Shown here: piece after piece, positions 1 through 10,786 of the stretch
Layout of the letters: the number at the start of each line of letters is the position of its first letter
Numbering within the stretch: position 1 is the stretch's first letter
Origin: Pseudoalteromonas denitrificans DSM 6059
GTDB lineage: Bacteria > Pseudomonadota > Gammaproteobacteria > Enterobacterales > Alteromonadaceae
Reading direction: 5' to 3'
DNA: 35,798 nt
NCBI RefSeq assembly: GCF_900112265.1
Contig: NZ_FOLO01000011.1
Span: 86,265 to 122,062 of the forward strand
Made by a program: the position numbers and the translations under genes
Notes under the pieces: model-generated
Seen by the model: the letters and a program-made list of their open reading frames with translations, nothing else
What the model was told of the DNA's origin: nothing
Databases searched by the model: none

Positions 1-111
1 ATATCGATAATACTGACTTAGATAGATAAATACTTATCATTACAATAAATTTTTACCTACGACCGAACTGCTTTCATATATTTATGATTTAAACCTACTC
101 TTCATCTAGCT

Positions 112-897
112 TTAAACCTGTTCATGCCAAAATGGTGTGCCTAATGTTGGCGTAGAAGCATGAGCAGTTTGCCTTTGTGGCATTATACCTGCTAAATAGC
201 CTTGGCTGCCGGCTTCAATTGCATTGGCAAAAGCACGTGCCATTAATACAGGGTCATCAGCTAAAGCCACTGCACTATTCAATAATACACCATCGTAGCC
301 CATTTCCATTGCAATACAGGCATCTGACGGCTTACCAATGCCCGCATCTAAAATTAAAGTCGCATCAGGTAGCCTCATTCTAATCGTTTCTAAATTATAA
401 GGGTTCATTAAACCTTTACCTGTACCAATTGGTGAAGCCCAAGGCATAATCACTTCACACCCTAAATCATATAAACGTTGGCATATCACTAAATCATCGG
501 TGCAATAAGGTAATACTTTAAAGCCCTCAGCAATAAGTTGCTCTGCAGATTTTAATAATTCAATAGGATCTGGCTGAAGGTTATAATCATCACCAATCAC
601 TTCAAGTTTTATCCAATCTGTCGCAAAAATTTCTCGGCTCATTTGAGCTAATGTAAATACTTCGTCTGCTGTTTTACATCCTGCAGTATTAGGTAATAAC
701 TTCAAACCTAGCTTTTGGATATGCTGCCATATTTGCGCACCGCTATGCTCTGATGGGTTTTGACGTTTAAGTGATAAGGTAATAACTTGCGAACCGCTGG
801 CTTGTACAGCTTTACTCATAACTTCTGGTGAAGGATATAAAGCACTGCCAATTAATAAACGGTTTGTTAATTCCTCTTCATAGATAGACCAAGTCAT
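112..897 (-). CDS. thiG: Thiazole synthase ThiG
   Basis: ThiG makes the thiazole phosphate moiety of thiamine from deoxyxylulose 5-phosphate, dehydroglycine and the ThiS thiocarboxylate, in the cytoplasm. The TIM-barrel protein shows the family core: an N-terminal [12 protein letters not shown] segment, the Schiff-base lysine context [11 protein letters not shown], and the C-terminal phosphate-binding stretch [12 protein letters not shown] followed by [12 protein letters not shown]. The chosen start is an ATG at 897 ([10 protein letters not shown]), preceded by GGGAG at good spacing. An upstream in-frame ATG at 930 would add 11 residues that do not look like ThiG. With this start the protein is 261 aa, normal for the family. 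It is the last gene of thiC-thiO-thiS-thiG visible here, 75 nt after thiS. No terminator is seen after it, so the operon may continue beyond the window edge. Confidence 0.95.
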   Translation of the reverse strand: MTWSIYEEELTNRLLIGSALYPSPEVMSKAVQASGSQVITLSLKRQNPSEHSGAQIWQHIQKLGLKLLPNTAGCKTADEVFTLAQMSREIFATDWIKLEVIGDDYNLQPDPIELLKSAEQLIAEGFKVLPYCTDDLVICQRLYDLGCEVIMPWASPIGTGKGLMNPYNLETIRMRLPDATLILDAGIGKPSDACIAMEMGYDGVLLNSAVALADDPVLMARAFANAIEAGSQGYLAGIMPQRQTAHASTPTLGTPFWHEQV

Positions 898-972
898 ATT
901 AAGCTCCCACTGTTGGAGTAAATAAGACATTTCCGATCTTCAATACATCTTATATATGCAAACCTTGTCATA

Positions 973-1182
973 TTAACCTCCTGCTATAGGAGACATAATA
1001 TCTATTTTATCTCCTGCATTTAAAATTGTTTTGGCATAGTGACCTTTTGCAATAAATTTCGAGTTTAACGCCACTGCAAAACTCCCTTTAATATGCTTCT
1101 TTAGGCTATAGTCGATTAATACATCTGCTAAAGAAATTGACTCTTTGATCTGAAACTCTTGTGCATTAATTGAAATGTTCAT
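973..1182 (-). CDS. thiS: Sulfur carrier protein ThiS
   Basis: This 69-aa ubiquitin-like protein ends in Gly-Gly (SPIAGG), the C-terminus that is adenylated by ThiF and converted to the thiocarboxylate donating sulfur to the thiazole ring. The size and the beta-grasp pattern (MNISINAQEFQI near the start, GDKIDIMSPIAGG at the end) fit ThiS. The ATG lies one base after the thiO stop codon, so translation is probably coupled; the only SD-like sequence is a weak GTGAG inside the thiO end. ThiF, needed to activate it, is not in the window and may lie further downstream or elsewhere. Confidence 0.94.
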   Translation of the reverse strand: MNISINAQEFQIKESISLADVLIDYSLKKHIKGSFAVALNSKFIAKGHYAKTILNAGDKIDIMSPIAGG

Positions 1183-1183
1183 G

Positions 1184-2284
1184 TTAACTCACTTGCTTAA
1201 TAAGTGGATTTTTCAGACGTGAATCTGACAAATTGACAATACTTGATGAAAGTTGATCAGAAACAGCAACCAAAGCTTGCTGCAATACAATTGGCGCGAG
1301 TAAAAAACCATGTCGATATAAACCATTAATTCGGATTAAGCCATTTTCAGAATAAATCGCAGGGAAATTATCTGATAAAGCGGGACGACAAGCGCTTACT
1401 TGTTCTTTAATTTGAGCTTCAGCGAAGCCGGGATGAACGCTATAAGCTGCTGACAATAACTCAAGTGCAGAACGTACTGTCATGGGGCCAGTATTATCTG
1501 ACTCAATTTCAGTCGCACCTATCACATAATGTTTATTTGGTTTAGGCGCTATATATAAATGATAATGGGGGTGCATTAAACGCACAGGTCTAAGAATATT
1601 TACTTCTGGTGCAAATAGTTGAAACAACTCACCACGCACAGCACGTAAACTCTTAAGATCATCTGCTGCACCTGTGCCTCTACAATCTATTACCAAATCG
1701 GCTAAAATCGTTTGTCCATTACAGGTAATTTTACCTTTTGAAACATTAGATACTTCACGATTCAAGTACCAATTTATACCTTCTATTTCTAATTGATGTG
1801 TTAAAGCTGACATCAATTTACGGTTCCCTAACTGACCTTCTTGAGGTAAATAAATAGCAGAATTAAAACGACGGGCAATTTCAGGTTCAAGATCCAAAAG
1901 TTGACTGCGATTTAACTTTTGCATATCACATTGGGGCCAGCGTGTTTGAATATGGCGTACAAAACGCTGCATATCTCCTACATCTTGTGTATGGGATATC
2001 ACTAAAGAGCCTTTTTGTTGAAAAAAGGTATATTCTTTTAAACTTGCTAATATCTCAGGCCATAAAGATATACCTTGCATACCCATCTTTACAATTTCAG
2101 GGTCAGCAATTAAAGATTCACTAAAAGGTGTTAGCATACCACCAGCAGCACGGGCTGCACTACCAACACCTTTTTTATTTGACTTATCATATAGGTGAAC
2201 ATCATGACCTTGACGACCTAAATACAAAGCCATTAACCGACCAATTAAGCCACTACCTACTATGATAATTTTATTTTTTGTCAT
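1184..2284 (-). CDS. thiO: Glycine oxidase ThiO (FAD-dependent)
   Basis: ThiO oxidises glycine to the imine that ThiG uses for thiazole synthesis, with FAD and molecular oxygen. It is the aerobic alternative to the radical-SAM enzyme ThiH. The N-terminus carries the dinucleotide-binding motif IIIVGSGLIGRLMALYLGRQG; a second FAD-contact segment VIDCRGTGAADD and a DAO-type C-terminus with NGLYRHGFLLAPI are present. I prefer the ATG at 2284 (MTKNKIIIVG), which gives 366 aa and starts just before the Rossmann strand. A GTG at 2320 would add 12 unconserved-looking residues; neither start has a strong SD. It lies between thiC and thiS, with only one base before thiS. Confidence 0.92.
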   Translation of the reverse strand: MTKNKIIIVGSGLIGRLMALYLGRQGHDVHLYDKSNKKGVGSAARAAGGMLTPFSESLIADPEIVKMGMQGISLWPEILASLKEYTFFQQKGSLVISHTQDVGDMQRFVRHIQTRWPQCDMQKLNRSQLLDLEPEIARRFNSAIYLPQEGQLGNRKLMSALTHQLEIEGINWYLNREVSNVSKGKITCNGQTILADLVIDCRGTGAADDLKSLRAVRGELFQLFAPEVNILRPVRLMHPHYHLYIAPKPNKHYVIGATEIESDNTGPMTVRSALELLSAAYSVHPGFAEAQIKEQVSACRPALSDNFPAIYSENGLIRINGLYRHGFLLAPIVLQQALVAVSDQLSSSIVNLSDSRLKNPLIKQVS

Positions 2285-2331
2285 ATTAAAGTCTGTAGAC
2301 GGGGTTTTAACCGCGTTCACACAATGAAGAA

Positions 2332-2355
2332 ATGCGAGACTATATTGCCTCGCAT
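2332..2355 (-). other. Intercistronic hairpin between thiC and thiO
   Basis: A perfect 7-bp inverted repeat, ATGCGAG (2332-2338) and CTCGCAT (2349-2355), sits in the short gap after the thiC stop codon. No T-run follows on the minus strand, so it is not a normal Rho-independent terminator. It could stabilise or mark processing of the thiC end of the operon mRNA. Role inferred only. Confidence 0.4.
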
Positions 2356-2367
2356 ACGTAAATTTAG

Positions 2368-4523
<2,156 letters not shown>

Positions 4524-4642
4524 CTTGTTTCCTACGTAGATAGTCCACACTAAGGTGACGTCTAATCAGGTTCACGGATCCCGCAAATGCGATCTCAGCT
4601 TAATATATACAATAAAATGTATATCAAAAGCACTCCGACAAG
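4524..4642 (-). promoter_or_regulatory. TPP riboswitch (THI element) upstream of thiC
   Basis: Read on the minus strand, this has the conserved thi-box blocks in order: GGAGTGCT, a short optional P3a hairpin made of ATATACA/TGTATAT-type arms, GCTGAGAT, CCGTGAACCTGATTAGACG, and CTACGTAGGAAACAAG. A closing P1 stem forms between CTTGT (4638-4642) and ACAAG (4524-4528). This matches the known TPP aptamer, which binds thiamine pyrophosphate and lowers expression of the genes downstream. The aptamer ends about 190 nt before the thiC start codon, leaving an unusually long expression platform. Confidence 0.93.
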
Positions 4643-4829
4643 TAACAGCCAGCAGCTTACTTATATTCAGATTGTAAGGCAAGTAATACCGTAAGAATAA
4701 AATGAACATTTCCATAAAGATTTTGTCATAGAAAATGTTGAATAATTAACAAAATAGCTGCAAAAAATATTTTAAAACTTTGCTACTATTAATAAATTAG
4801 ATCTATTTAAAATAATATTGAGCTTTTTC

Positions 4830-5258
4830 ATGAAATTAACTGCATTTTTAGCGAGTATTTGCGTTTTATTTACTAGTGGTTGTCAAATGACAAAAACAGT
4901 AGATGGTGACCAACTAAAACACCAAAACTTTAAATTACATACAATAGACAAAAAAGCAGTTGAAACAATAAAAGTTGTGAATATTGAGTTTATTGAAGCC
5001 ATGCGTACAAATGGCTTTGCCGGTTGCAATCGTTTTTTTGGTCAAGCAATCATAGAGGAAGGAAAATTTAAAGTAGATAAAATTGGCATGACTCGAAAAT
5101 CCTGTGGCACTGATATCAATAAAATAGAAACAGATATTATTGATACCTTATCCACTTGGTCTGACATAACTCTTGAAAATGACATACTCACCATAAAAGG
5201 CAAACATGAACTCATGTTTAAAATAACCAGTGGTTTAAATAAAATAATGAGTAAATAG
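4830..5258 (+). CDS. META/HslJ-domain lipoprotein
   Basis: A 142-aa predicted lipoprotein. The N-terminus MKLTAFLASICVLFTSGC is a short lipoprotein signal with the lipidated Cys in TSGC. The rest matches the META/HslJ (DUF306) pattern: FAGCNRFFGQ, then KIGMTRKSCG, then a TLSTWSDITLENDILTIKG segment. HslJ in E. coli is heat-induced and linked to novobiocin resistance; the molecular function of the family is unclear. The ATG at 4830 is preferred over an in-frame TTG at 4818 because it begins the signal peptide directly. It is transcribed divergently from the thi operon; a weak extended -10 (TGCTACTAT, 4781-4789) lies upstream. Confidence 0.8.
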   Translation: MKLTAFLASICVLFTSGCQMTKTVDGDQLKHQNFKLHTIDKKAVETIKVVNIEFIEAMRTNGFAGCNRFFGQAIIEEGKFKVDKIGMTRKSCGTDINKIETDIIDTLSTWSDITLENDILTIKGKHELMFKITSGLNKIMSK

Positions 5259-5307
5259 AAACTTAATATTAGGATTGGAGCTTAACTTCCGACCCTACTT
5301 ACAGTTT

Positions 5308-5703
5308 TTATTCAGCAGGAAATACACTATTAATATAGTCAGGTAAAAATGGACGACCCCGCTCATTTAAAGATGTGCCAATAATCAAAGCATCTATTGC
5401 TACTTTTTGATCTTTTAAACGCACTATCTTTTGCCTAAAACCAAACCTCACCTTAGAAATTCGCTCAGGTACAACCTCTACATAAAACTCATCACCCGGA
5501 ATTAAAGATAATTTAAAATCAATCTCACTACGTACAACAACTAAATTAATTTTATCAGCTGCCAATTGCGCAAAATCGACCTTATTCGCAGCTAAAAATT
5601 CATGACGCGCATGCTCTAAATAATTAAAGTACACACCATTATTAACAATTCCCTGTAAGTCACATTCGTAATCACGCACTTTTAGCTCAAGTTTAAATGT
5701 CAT
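5308..5703 (-). CDS. Acyl-CoA thioesterase, hotdog (4HBT/YbgC-FadM type)
   Basis: A 131-aa single-domain hotdog protein. The active-site region is visible as VRDYECDLQGIVNNGVYFNY followed by LEHAR, matching the D-x-D-x-x-G-x-V-x-x-x-x-Y-x-x-x-x-E-x-x-R pattern of 4HBT thioesterases such as YbgC and FadM. These hydrolyse acyl-CoA thioesters in the cytoplasm. The substrate cannot be told from sequence. The ATG at 5703 lies after an A/T-rich leader with an AAGGA-like SD. It converges on the HslJ-like lipoprotein and has no operon partner. Confidence 0.85.
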   Translation of the reverse strand: MTFKLELKVRDYECDLQGIVNNGVYFNYLEHARHEFLAANKVDFAQLAADKINLVVVRSEIDFKLSLIPGDEFYVEVVPERISKVRFGFRQKIVRLKDQKVAIDALIIGTSLNERGRPFLPDYINSVFPAE

Positions 5704-5971
5704 TTTTTGGTCTTTCCTTAATTTGATAAATAAGCTCTAAAATAAAAATGATAATTTATCAAATAACAGAGGAAAATCATAAAAACCGATAAAACGAGTA
5801 GAAGTATATTTATAAAATGTACTAAAAAAAGACAAACCGAACACAAAACAAGCATTCAATCTAAAATTAAATAAAAATACCGCTCAAGGTGATGACAACA
5901 GGAAAAAAAAATCATATACTTCAACCCGCTTCAAATATCAGAGTATTGATATATTAAAAGCTTTTAAAAGT

Positions 5972-6048
5972 GGCCCTTTAGCTCAGTTGGTTAGAGCATA
6001 CGACTCATAATCGTCAGGTCCCCTGTTCGAGTCAGGGAAGGGCCACCA
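5972..6048 (+). tRNA. tRNA-Ile(CAT), lysidine-type isoleucine-2 tRNA
   Basis: A complete 77-nt cloverleaf with encoded CCA: acceptor GGCCCTT/AAGGGCC, D stem GCTC/GAGC, anticodon loop CTCATAA with CAT at 6006-6008, and T stem CCCTG/CAGGG with TTCGAGT. CAT could mean Met or Ile2. The acceptor stem (C4-G69, C5-G68) and the CGA-CTCATAA-TCG anticodon arm resemble ileX/ileY of enterics rather than elongator tRNA-Met, so a C34 modified to lysidine by TilS, reading AUA, is likely. Base pair 27-43 is a U-C mismatch, the same position being a weak G-U in E. coli Ile2. Confidence 0.85.
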
Positions 6049-6148
6049 TTTTTAAATTCAAATCATTTCATCTTAATATTTACTTCTGAAATAATCAATT
6101 TTAAATGTTACTTGTACCTATAACAAATGCACAATATCCTATTTTTAA

Positions 6149-6559
6149 TTACCAATAAAAATTTTTCAATATCGGAATGTTTTTTATATTTTGCATGCCA
6201 TAAAAAAGATATATAGAAAATATATTCGTCACGAGAATCAAAATCACAGACATTACGCGATAATAAATAAAATCGTCTGGATAAAAAATCATGGCTAATA
6301 ACATGATTAAAACGGTTGTTAAAAACAAAGTTAATACCGTACGCCAAATATACCGCCATGTATTAATAATTAGACTAAACGGACTTTGAGTTGATAAGTC
6401 TTCTTTAATATAACAATGAAGCTGAAATATAAATCCGGCTAAGACAGTGAAAGCAATCAAATACTGATATAAATAAAGAAACATATCTGATGCAAGTATA
6501 AATAGAACAAGTAATGTCCAAGCTAACAACATGGGAATATGAAAAACTTTATTGAACAT
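6149..6559 (-). CDS. Small integral membrane protein, unknown function
   Basis: A 136-aa hydrophobic protein I do not recognise. It has about four predicted membrane segments: residues ~8-27, ~30-50, ~70-92 and ~100-120, with short polar loops (KEDLSTQS between segments two and three, FYPDDFIYYR between three and four). There is no cleavable signal or lipobox. The ATG at 6559 has only a weak AGAG upstream. It stands alone between tRNA-Ile (convergent) and the terminator of the large lipoprotein gene. Start and function are uncertain, but the membrane pattern argues for a real gene. Confidence 0.65.
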   Translation of the reverse strand: MFNKVFHIPMLLAWTLLVLFILASDMFLYLYQYLIAFTVLAGFIFQLHCYIKEDLSTQSPFSLIINTWRYIWRTVLTLFLTTVLIMLLAMIFYPDDFIYYRVMSVILILVTNIFSIYLFYGMQNIKNIPILKNFYW

Positions 6560-6660
6560 AAGAAACTCTGAACATATATAAGTGATGCAAAAGTTTACCT
6601 AACATTTTTGTTTATTGTTGTAATAAGCTTTATAAACTTGATCTATATCTTATTGATAGT

Positions 6661-6694
6661 AAAAACCCCTTAAATATAAATTTAAGGGGTTTTT
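6661..6694 (-). terminator. Strong Rho-independent terminator after the YHYH lipoprotein gene
   Basis: A long A/T-flanked hairpin, AAAAACCCCTTAAAT paired with ATTTAAGGGGTTTTT, with U-runs on both strands. It follows the 1320-aa lipoprotein gene on the minus strand by about 20 nt. The symmetry would also let it act in the other direction. Confidence 0.88.
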
Positions 6695-6716
6695 ATTTAA
6701 TCACTGAGCAACTTAA

Positions 6717-9700
6717 TTAATGATTATGTGATTCAGAACCATGACTATGTACTTTATTTAAAAATCTAGGTGTGCCTGGTGATGTTATAAATGACGCATC
6801 GGGTTGACCTTTAAAGCAATTTAAAACCCAAGGGAAAGCATCTGTAATGTAATAACCATACTGTCCATTTACTTCCATACCATTACATTCATCTAAATCA
6901 CCAGAACCTTGCACATACTCCCAATCATTTCGAAATTGACCATCATAATTATCACTCACTATGCCACCATTTCCAGCCGTAGGTGTTAAATATGACCCTT
7001 CCGCTTGCCTAACACCACCATTATTACGCAGTGCATAACTCGATGTTGCTTTACGTACAGAACCTGTTTGAGAATCTAAAAAACATAAACCATATACAGG
7101 ATAACCATCAGCCGCAAAACCAATAACAGGAGAAGCATTTCCAGATACATCACATGTTTGATCAAACATTGCTTTTGGATTACCATGGTAATGATATAAA
7201 CCTGTAGGTTGTGGATGTGCATTATGTTGATCTGTTCCAAAATTATTAGAGGCAGACATCGGGTCGTAGCGCCATGGATGTGACATATCATTACACCCCA
7301 CTTTTTCACGCCCTAAAGGCTCATTTCCTTCGTTGTAGCAAGCTGCAGGTAAAATATCAACTTCAACCCCATTAAGTGTTATGACATTAGTTGTGCCTAA
7401 GGTTAGATCTGTTACATTCGTCGCTTTTACGGGTGATGCAGGGATATTATAATTTAATGTATTTTTAGATACGTTAGTTGCAAATGAAGCACTATTATCA
7501 TTAAAGTCATGATTAGGAATAGAATCTGATACTAAATTACAACTAGTTTGTGAAGCCGTGATTGTTATGTTGCCGGTAAAGTTTGAGCTATTTTTTATAT
7601 CTGATACCGTAGAAAAGTATGTACCAACATAACTTGTACATGAATCATTTCGATTTACAAACTCATCATTTGTAATATCTACATTGGTATTTACAGCAGT
7701 CACACTCACTAAATCTTCTAAGCTCGCTTGTTGTCCATCATTCACGATTAAAGATATAACATATTCTCCTGGAATATCAGGAGTTAATGTTGTTGTTACA
7801 TCTGTTTGAGTTGATAAACTCACTTCGCTATAAGTAGGTTTAGTTTGTATTATCCAATTGTATGTCAAAGTATCATTTTCATTATCTGTACTTGATGAAC
7901 CATTCAGAGTTACTAATATTCCAGTAGTCAGCGTTTGATCTCCGCCAGCATTAGCAATAGGTGCTTCATTGGCTTTAGAAGCCGTGACATTAACAGAGTC
8001 TGCAGTACTGTCTATTACTCCATCATTTACAATTAATGTTGCCTTATAGACACCATCAACATCGGGAGTAAACGTAGGTTTTGCTGCACTACTATTTGAT
8101 AACACTGCACTGCTTCCATTGGGTATTACTAAACTCCATTTATAAGACAGTGGATCTCCATCAGGATCTGAACTGCCTGAGGAGTCTAATGTCACTGAAC
8201 TTCCTGTAGTAATAGATACATCATTACCCGCATTAGCAGTAGGCGCATTATTAGCTTTAGAAGCTGTGATAGTGACTGAACTTTCAGCACTGTCTATTGT
8301 TCCATCATTCACAATCAATGTTGCCGTATATACACCATCAACATCGGGTATAAACGTAGGTTTTGCAGCACTATTATTTGATAACACTGCACTGCTTCCA
8401 TTGGGTATTGCTAAACTCCATTTATAAAACAGTGGATCACCATCTGGATCATTGCTGCCAGAAGAATCCAACGTGACTGTGCTTCCCGTTGTAGCAGTTG
8501 TATTATTCCCCGCATTGGCAATGGGTGCTTCATTAGTTTTAGAAGCAGTAATAATCACTGAGCTTGGCGTACTATCAATTGTTCCATCATTTACAATTAA
8601 TGTTGCTGTATATGGGCCATCAATATCTGGTGTAAAAGTAGGCTTTGCAGCACTATTATTTGATAACATAGCGCTGCTCCCGTTAGGAATTGATAAACTC
8701 CATTTATAAGTTAAAGCATTTCCATCAGGATCTGAACTAGCTGAAGCGTCTAGCGTTACCGAGCTCCCTGTTGTAACAGATATATCATTACCCGCATTAG
8801 CAGTAGGCGCATTATTATTTTTTATTACCGTAATTGTACTGCTATCTAATGGGCTATTTTCAATACCGTCATTGACAACTAAACTTGCAATATAACTCCC
8901 TTCGATATCGGGTGTAAAAAATGGGTTTACGACTACTTTCGAGCTTAAGTTAGCATTACTATTGATAGGTACCTTAAGTGACCATGAATAGGTTAAAGTA
9001 TTATTATTTAAATCACTACTAGCTGAACCATCTAGGCTTACAACCGCACCAATACTAACAACTTGATCTCCACCAGCATTAGCTACTGGGGCTACATTTG
9101 AATTCGTTACCACTATATTTACAGTATCTTGGACACTATTTATAAAGCCATCATTTACAATCAAAGATATTGAATATTCCCCTATAATATCAGGTATAAA
9201 AGAGGGTGTTGCACTTGTTGTATTATCTAAATTAACATTGCTATTTTGAGGTTTAGATAAACTCCAAGCATAAGTTAATACATTGCCATCAACATCTGAA
9301 CTATCGTTACCATTTAAGTTAACTGTTTGACCTAGTTCAATGTTTTGATCTACGCCTGCCTGAGCGACAGGAGCTGTATTTGTGGCTTTATCAACTTCAA
9401 ATTGTGCCAGTACCTGAACTTCTGATTTAACTTTATTTACAAACGACTCGATATCTATGATTTCATCAGCGATTACTTGGGGGATCATTGCAGTTTCAAA
9501 AGCAATAAAATCTCCCAGTATTAAATTATTTTTTAAAACTTCAATTAAATTTAATTTATTTTCATTTGATAATACTAACCCGTTTAATAAATCAAGTTCA
9601 GCTAATACCTCATCAACAACTTCATTTTTAGCTTTTTCAAGTTCAGTTGTTAGTTGCTCCGTTTCCAGTACAGATTTAATTTTTTCCACAACTTGATGTG

Positions 9701-10679
9701 TAAAAGGTGAAATAGATAATTCACTTAAAACTTCATTTTGAGTGTTTAAAGTAGGCAAAGGTGGCATAGCTAACGTGAGCGGGTTATTCTTAAAATCTTT
9801 TTCAGGTCTACCAATATCTTTAGCCCCCTCTCCAATATAAGCCCTAAAAACCTTTAACTTAGCTAAAGCCATCAACTCAGCTGTTATAATTAATTGATAC
9901 TCTCCAATACTATTAGTTTTTACATTAGGTTCATTATCATCAAGCTGTTCATTATTATTAGTATCTAAATAAACAATGGCATTACTAATATAATCATCAA
10001 TAACTCGCCCATTTAAAATGACAGAATCTGTAACAGTTAAAGTTAAATTTTGCTCAACAATACCACCTTGGCTATCGTTTAACGTAACGAGAATATCAGA
10101 ATAAGTTCCTGAATCAGAAGTGGAAGGCGATAAGGTTAACTCTGCACTAACGGAATCAAAATTGACCCAATTAGGCAGCCCATTTACAGATATTGAAACT
10201 TGATCTAAATCGAGATCTTCAACAATTAATTTTATAGTATGAATTTGGGCTTCTGATAACTCATAATTTAACCCACTCGTTAAACTTGGGAGCCTATTAT
10301 TATTTATAACTTCAATACTAAAAGCTGGTAAAGCACTATCTACTTTTTGGTCTGTGACCGATATTATTATGTTTGAATATATTCCGGAGTCATTATAGTT
10401 TGGAGTACCTGATAAATTTCCTGTACTCGTCTCAAAATCGGCCCAGCTAGGTTTATTTTCGATTGAAAATGACAGCGGATCACCATCAGTATCTGAAGCA
10501 ATAGGTAAAAAACGATATATATTGTTTTCAATCACACTGGCATCTGGAGTCCCAGATATAACTGGCACAGAATTTACAGGTACTTCAGCTTCACTATTAT
10601 TACTTTCACTACCACCACCGCAAGCAATCAATAGATATGATAAAAAAATAATAAATAAACTAACTTTTATCTTTTTCAC
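6717..10679 (-). CDS. Large secreted lipoprotein: cadherin-like and PKD repeats with C-terminal YHYH domain
   Basis: A 1320-aa protein. The N-terminus is a lipoprotein signal with Cys20 in LLIACGGG. Two cadherin/dystroglycan-like Ig domains follow (~35-220; for example SDTDGDPLSFSI and LSGTPNYND). Next come a carboxypeptidase-regulatory-like segment with the acidic Ca-type loop DTNNNEQLDDNEP (~225-290) and a helical stretch (~310-430). Six PKD/REJ-like repeats of about 94 aa start near residues 434, 529, 623, 716, 810 and 905; each opens with a variant of APxANAGxD and contains SSDPDGD and YTATLIVNDG. The C-terminus (~1000-1320) is a YHYH domain with GLYHYHGNP near 1162, GFAADGYPVYG, several Cys and the His-rich tail HSHGSESHNH. 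The GTG start has AGGTG upstream. The protein probably sits on the cell surface and may bind metal (Ca by the loops, metal by His clusters). YHYH families have no firm biochemical role. It is a single-gene unit with its own terminator. Confidence 0.88.
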   Translation of the reverse strand: MKKIKVSLFIIFLSYLLIACGGGSESNNSEAEVPVNSVPVISGTPDASVIENNIYRFLPIASDTDGDPLSFSIENKPSWADFETSTGNLSGTPNYNDSGIYSNIIISVTDQKVDSALPAFSIEVINNNRLPSLTSGLNYELSEAQIHTIKLIVEDLDLDQVSISVNGLPNWVNFDSVSAELTLSPSTSDSGTYSDILVTLNDSQGGIVEQNLTLTVTDSVILNGRVIDDYISNAIVYLDTNNNEQLDDNEPNVKTNSIGEYQLIITAELMALAKLKVFRAYIGEGAKDIGRPEKDFKNNPLTLAMPPLPTLNTQNEVLSELSISPFTHQVVEKIKSVLETEQLTTELEKAKNEVVDEVLAELDLLNGLVLSNENKLNLIEVLKNNLILGDFIAFETAMIPQVIADEIIDIESFVNKVKSEVQVLAQFEVDKATNTAPVAQAGVDQNIELGQTVNLNGNDSSDVDGNVLTYAWSLSKPQNSNVNLDNTTSATPSFIPDIIGEYSISLIVNDGFINSVQDTVNIVVTNSNVAPVANAGGDQVVSIGAVVSLDGSASSDLNNNTLTYSWSLKVPINSNANLSSKVVVNPFFTPDIEGSYIASLVVNDGIENSPLDSSTITVIKNNNAPTANAGNDISVTTGSSVTLDASASSDPDGNALTYKWSLSIPNGSSAMLSNNSAAKPTFTPDIDGPYTATLIVNDGTIDSTPSSVIITASKTNEAPIANAGNNTTATTGSTVTLDSSGSNDPDGDPLFYKWSLAIPNGSSAVLSNNSAAKPTFIPDVDGVYTATLIVNDGTIDSAESSVTITASKANNAPTANAGNDVSITTGSSVTLDSSGSSDPDGDPLSYKWSLVIPNGSSAVLSNSSAAKPTFTPDVDGVYKATLIVNDGVIDSTADSVNVTASKANEAPIANAGGDQTLTTGILVTLNGSSSTDNENDTLTYNWIIQTKPTYSEVSLSTQTDVTTTLTPDIPGEYVISLIVNDGQQASLEDLVSVTAVNTNVDITNDEFVNRNDSCTSYVGTYFSTVSDIKNSSNFTGNITITASQTSCNLVSDSIPNHDFNDNSASFATNVSKNTLNYNIPASPVKATNVTDLTLGTTNVITLNGVEVDILPAACYNEGNEPLGREKVGCNDMSHPWRYDPMSASNNFGTDQHNAHPQPTGLYHYHGNPKAMFDQTCDVSGNASPVIGFAADGYPVYGLCFLDSQTGSVRKATSSYALRNNGGVRQAEGSYLTPTAGNGGIVSDNYDGQFRNDWEYVQGSGDLDECNGMEVNGQYGYYITDAFPWVLNCFKGQPDASFITSPGTPRFLNKVHSHGSESHNH
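7967..9378 (-). repeat. Six tandem PKD-coding repeats, about 278-286 bp each
   Basis: Within the lipoprotein gene, repeat units begin (minus strand) near 9378, 9094, 8813, 8535, 8253 and 7967. The middle units are still very similar as DNA: the fourth and fifth share a 35-bp identical run (8375-8409 and 8093-8127) and are about 90% identical over some 160 bp by hand comparison. The outer units are more divergent. This indicates recent duplication or gene conversion inside the array. Confidence 0.85.
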
Positions 10680-10748
10680 AATACACCTACTCTAAAACAA
10701 ATAACTTTAATAGATTTAAGAGTAGACAATAAATGTGCAAAGAGAATG

Positions 10749-10772
10749 AAAGAGCCTATCGTTAGACTCTTT
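10749..10772 (-). terminator. Possible terminator after aldehyde dehydrogenase gene
   Basis: AAAGAG (10749-10754) and CTCTTT (10767-10772) pair, with an inner CTA/TAG stem and one C-A mismatch. T-rich sequence follows on the minus strand. It lies just after the aldehyde dehydrogenase stop codon and before the lipoprotein gene promoter region. Confidence 0.45.
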
Positions 10773-10786
10773 TATTTTGCATCTAA

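Noticed and set aside
1..40. A minus-strand ATG at 40 open to the window edge (MISIYLSKSVLSI)
   Set aside because: Only 13 codons, a poor SD and no match to the start of thiE, thiD or thiF that I know; cannot be supported.
6108..6359. An 83-codon minus-strand ORF overlapping the small membrane protein
   Set aside because: Different frame; the 136-aa frame has a coherent pattern of membrane segments, this one does not.
7967..9378. Regular repeats considered as a CRISPR-like array
   Set aside because: The unit is about 280 bp, in frame, and encodes PKD domains; no short repeat-spacer pattern exists.
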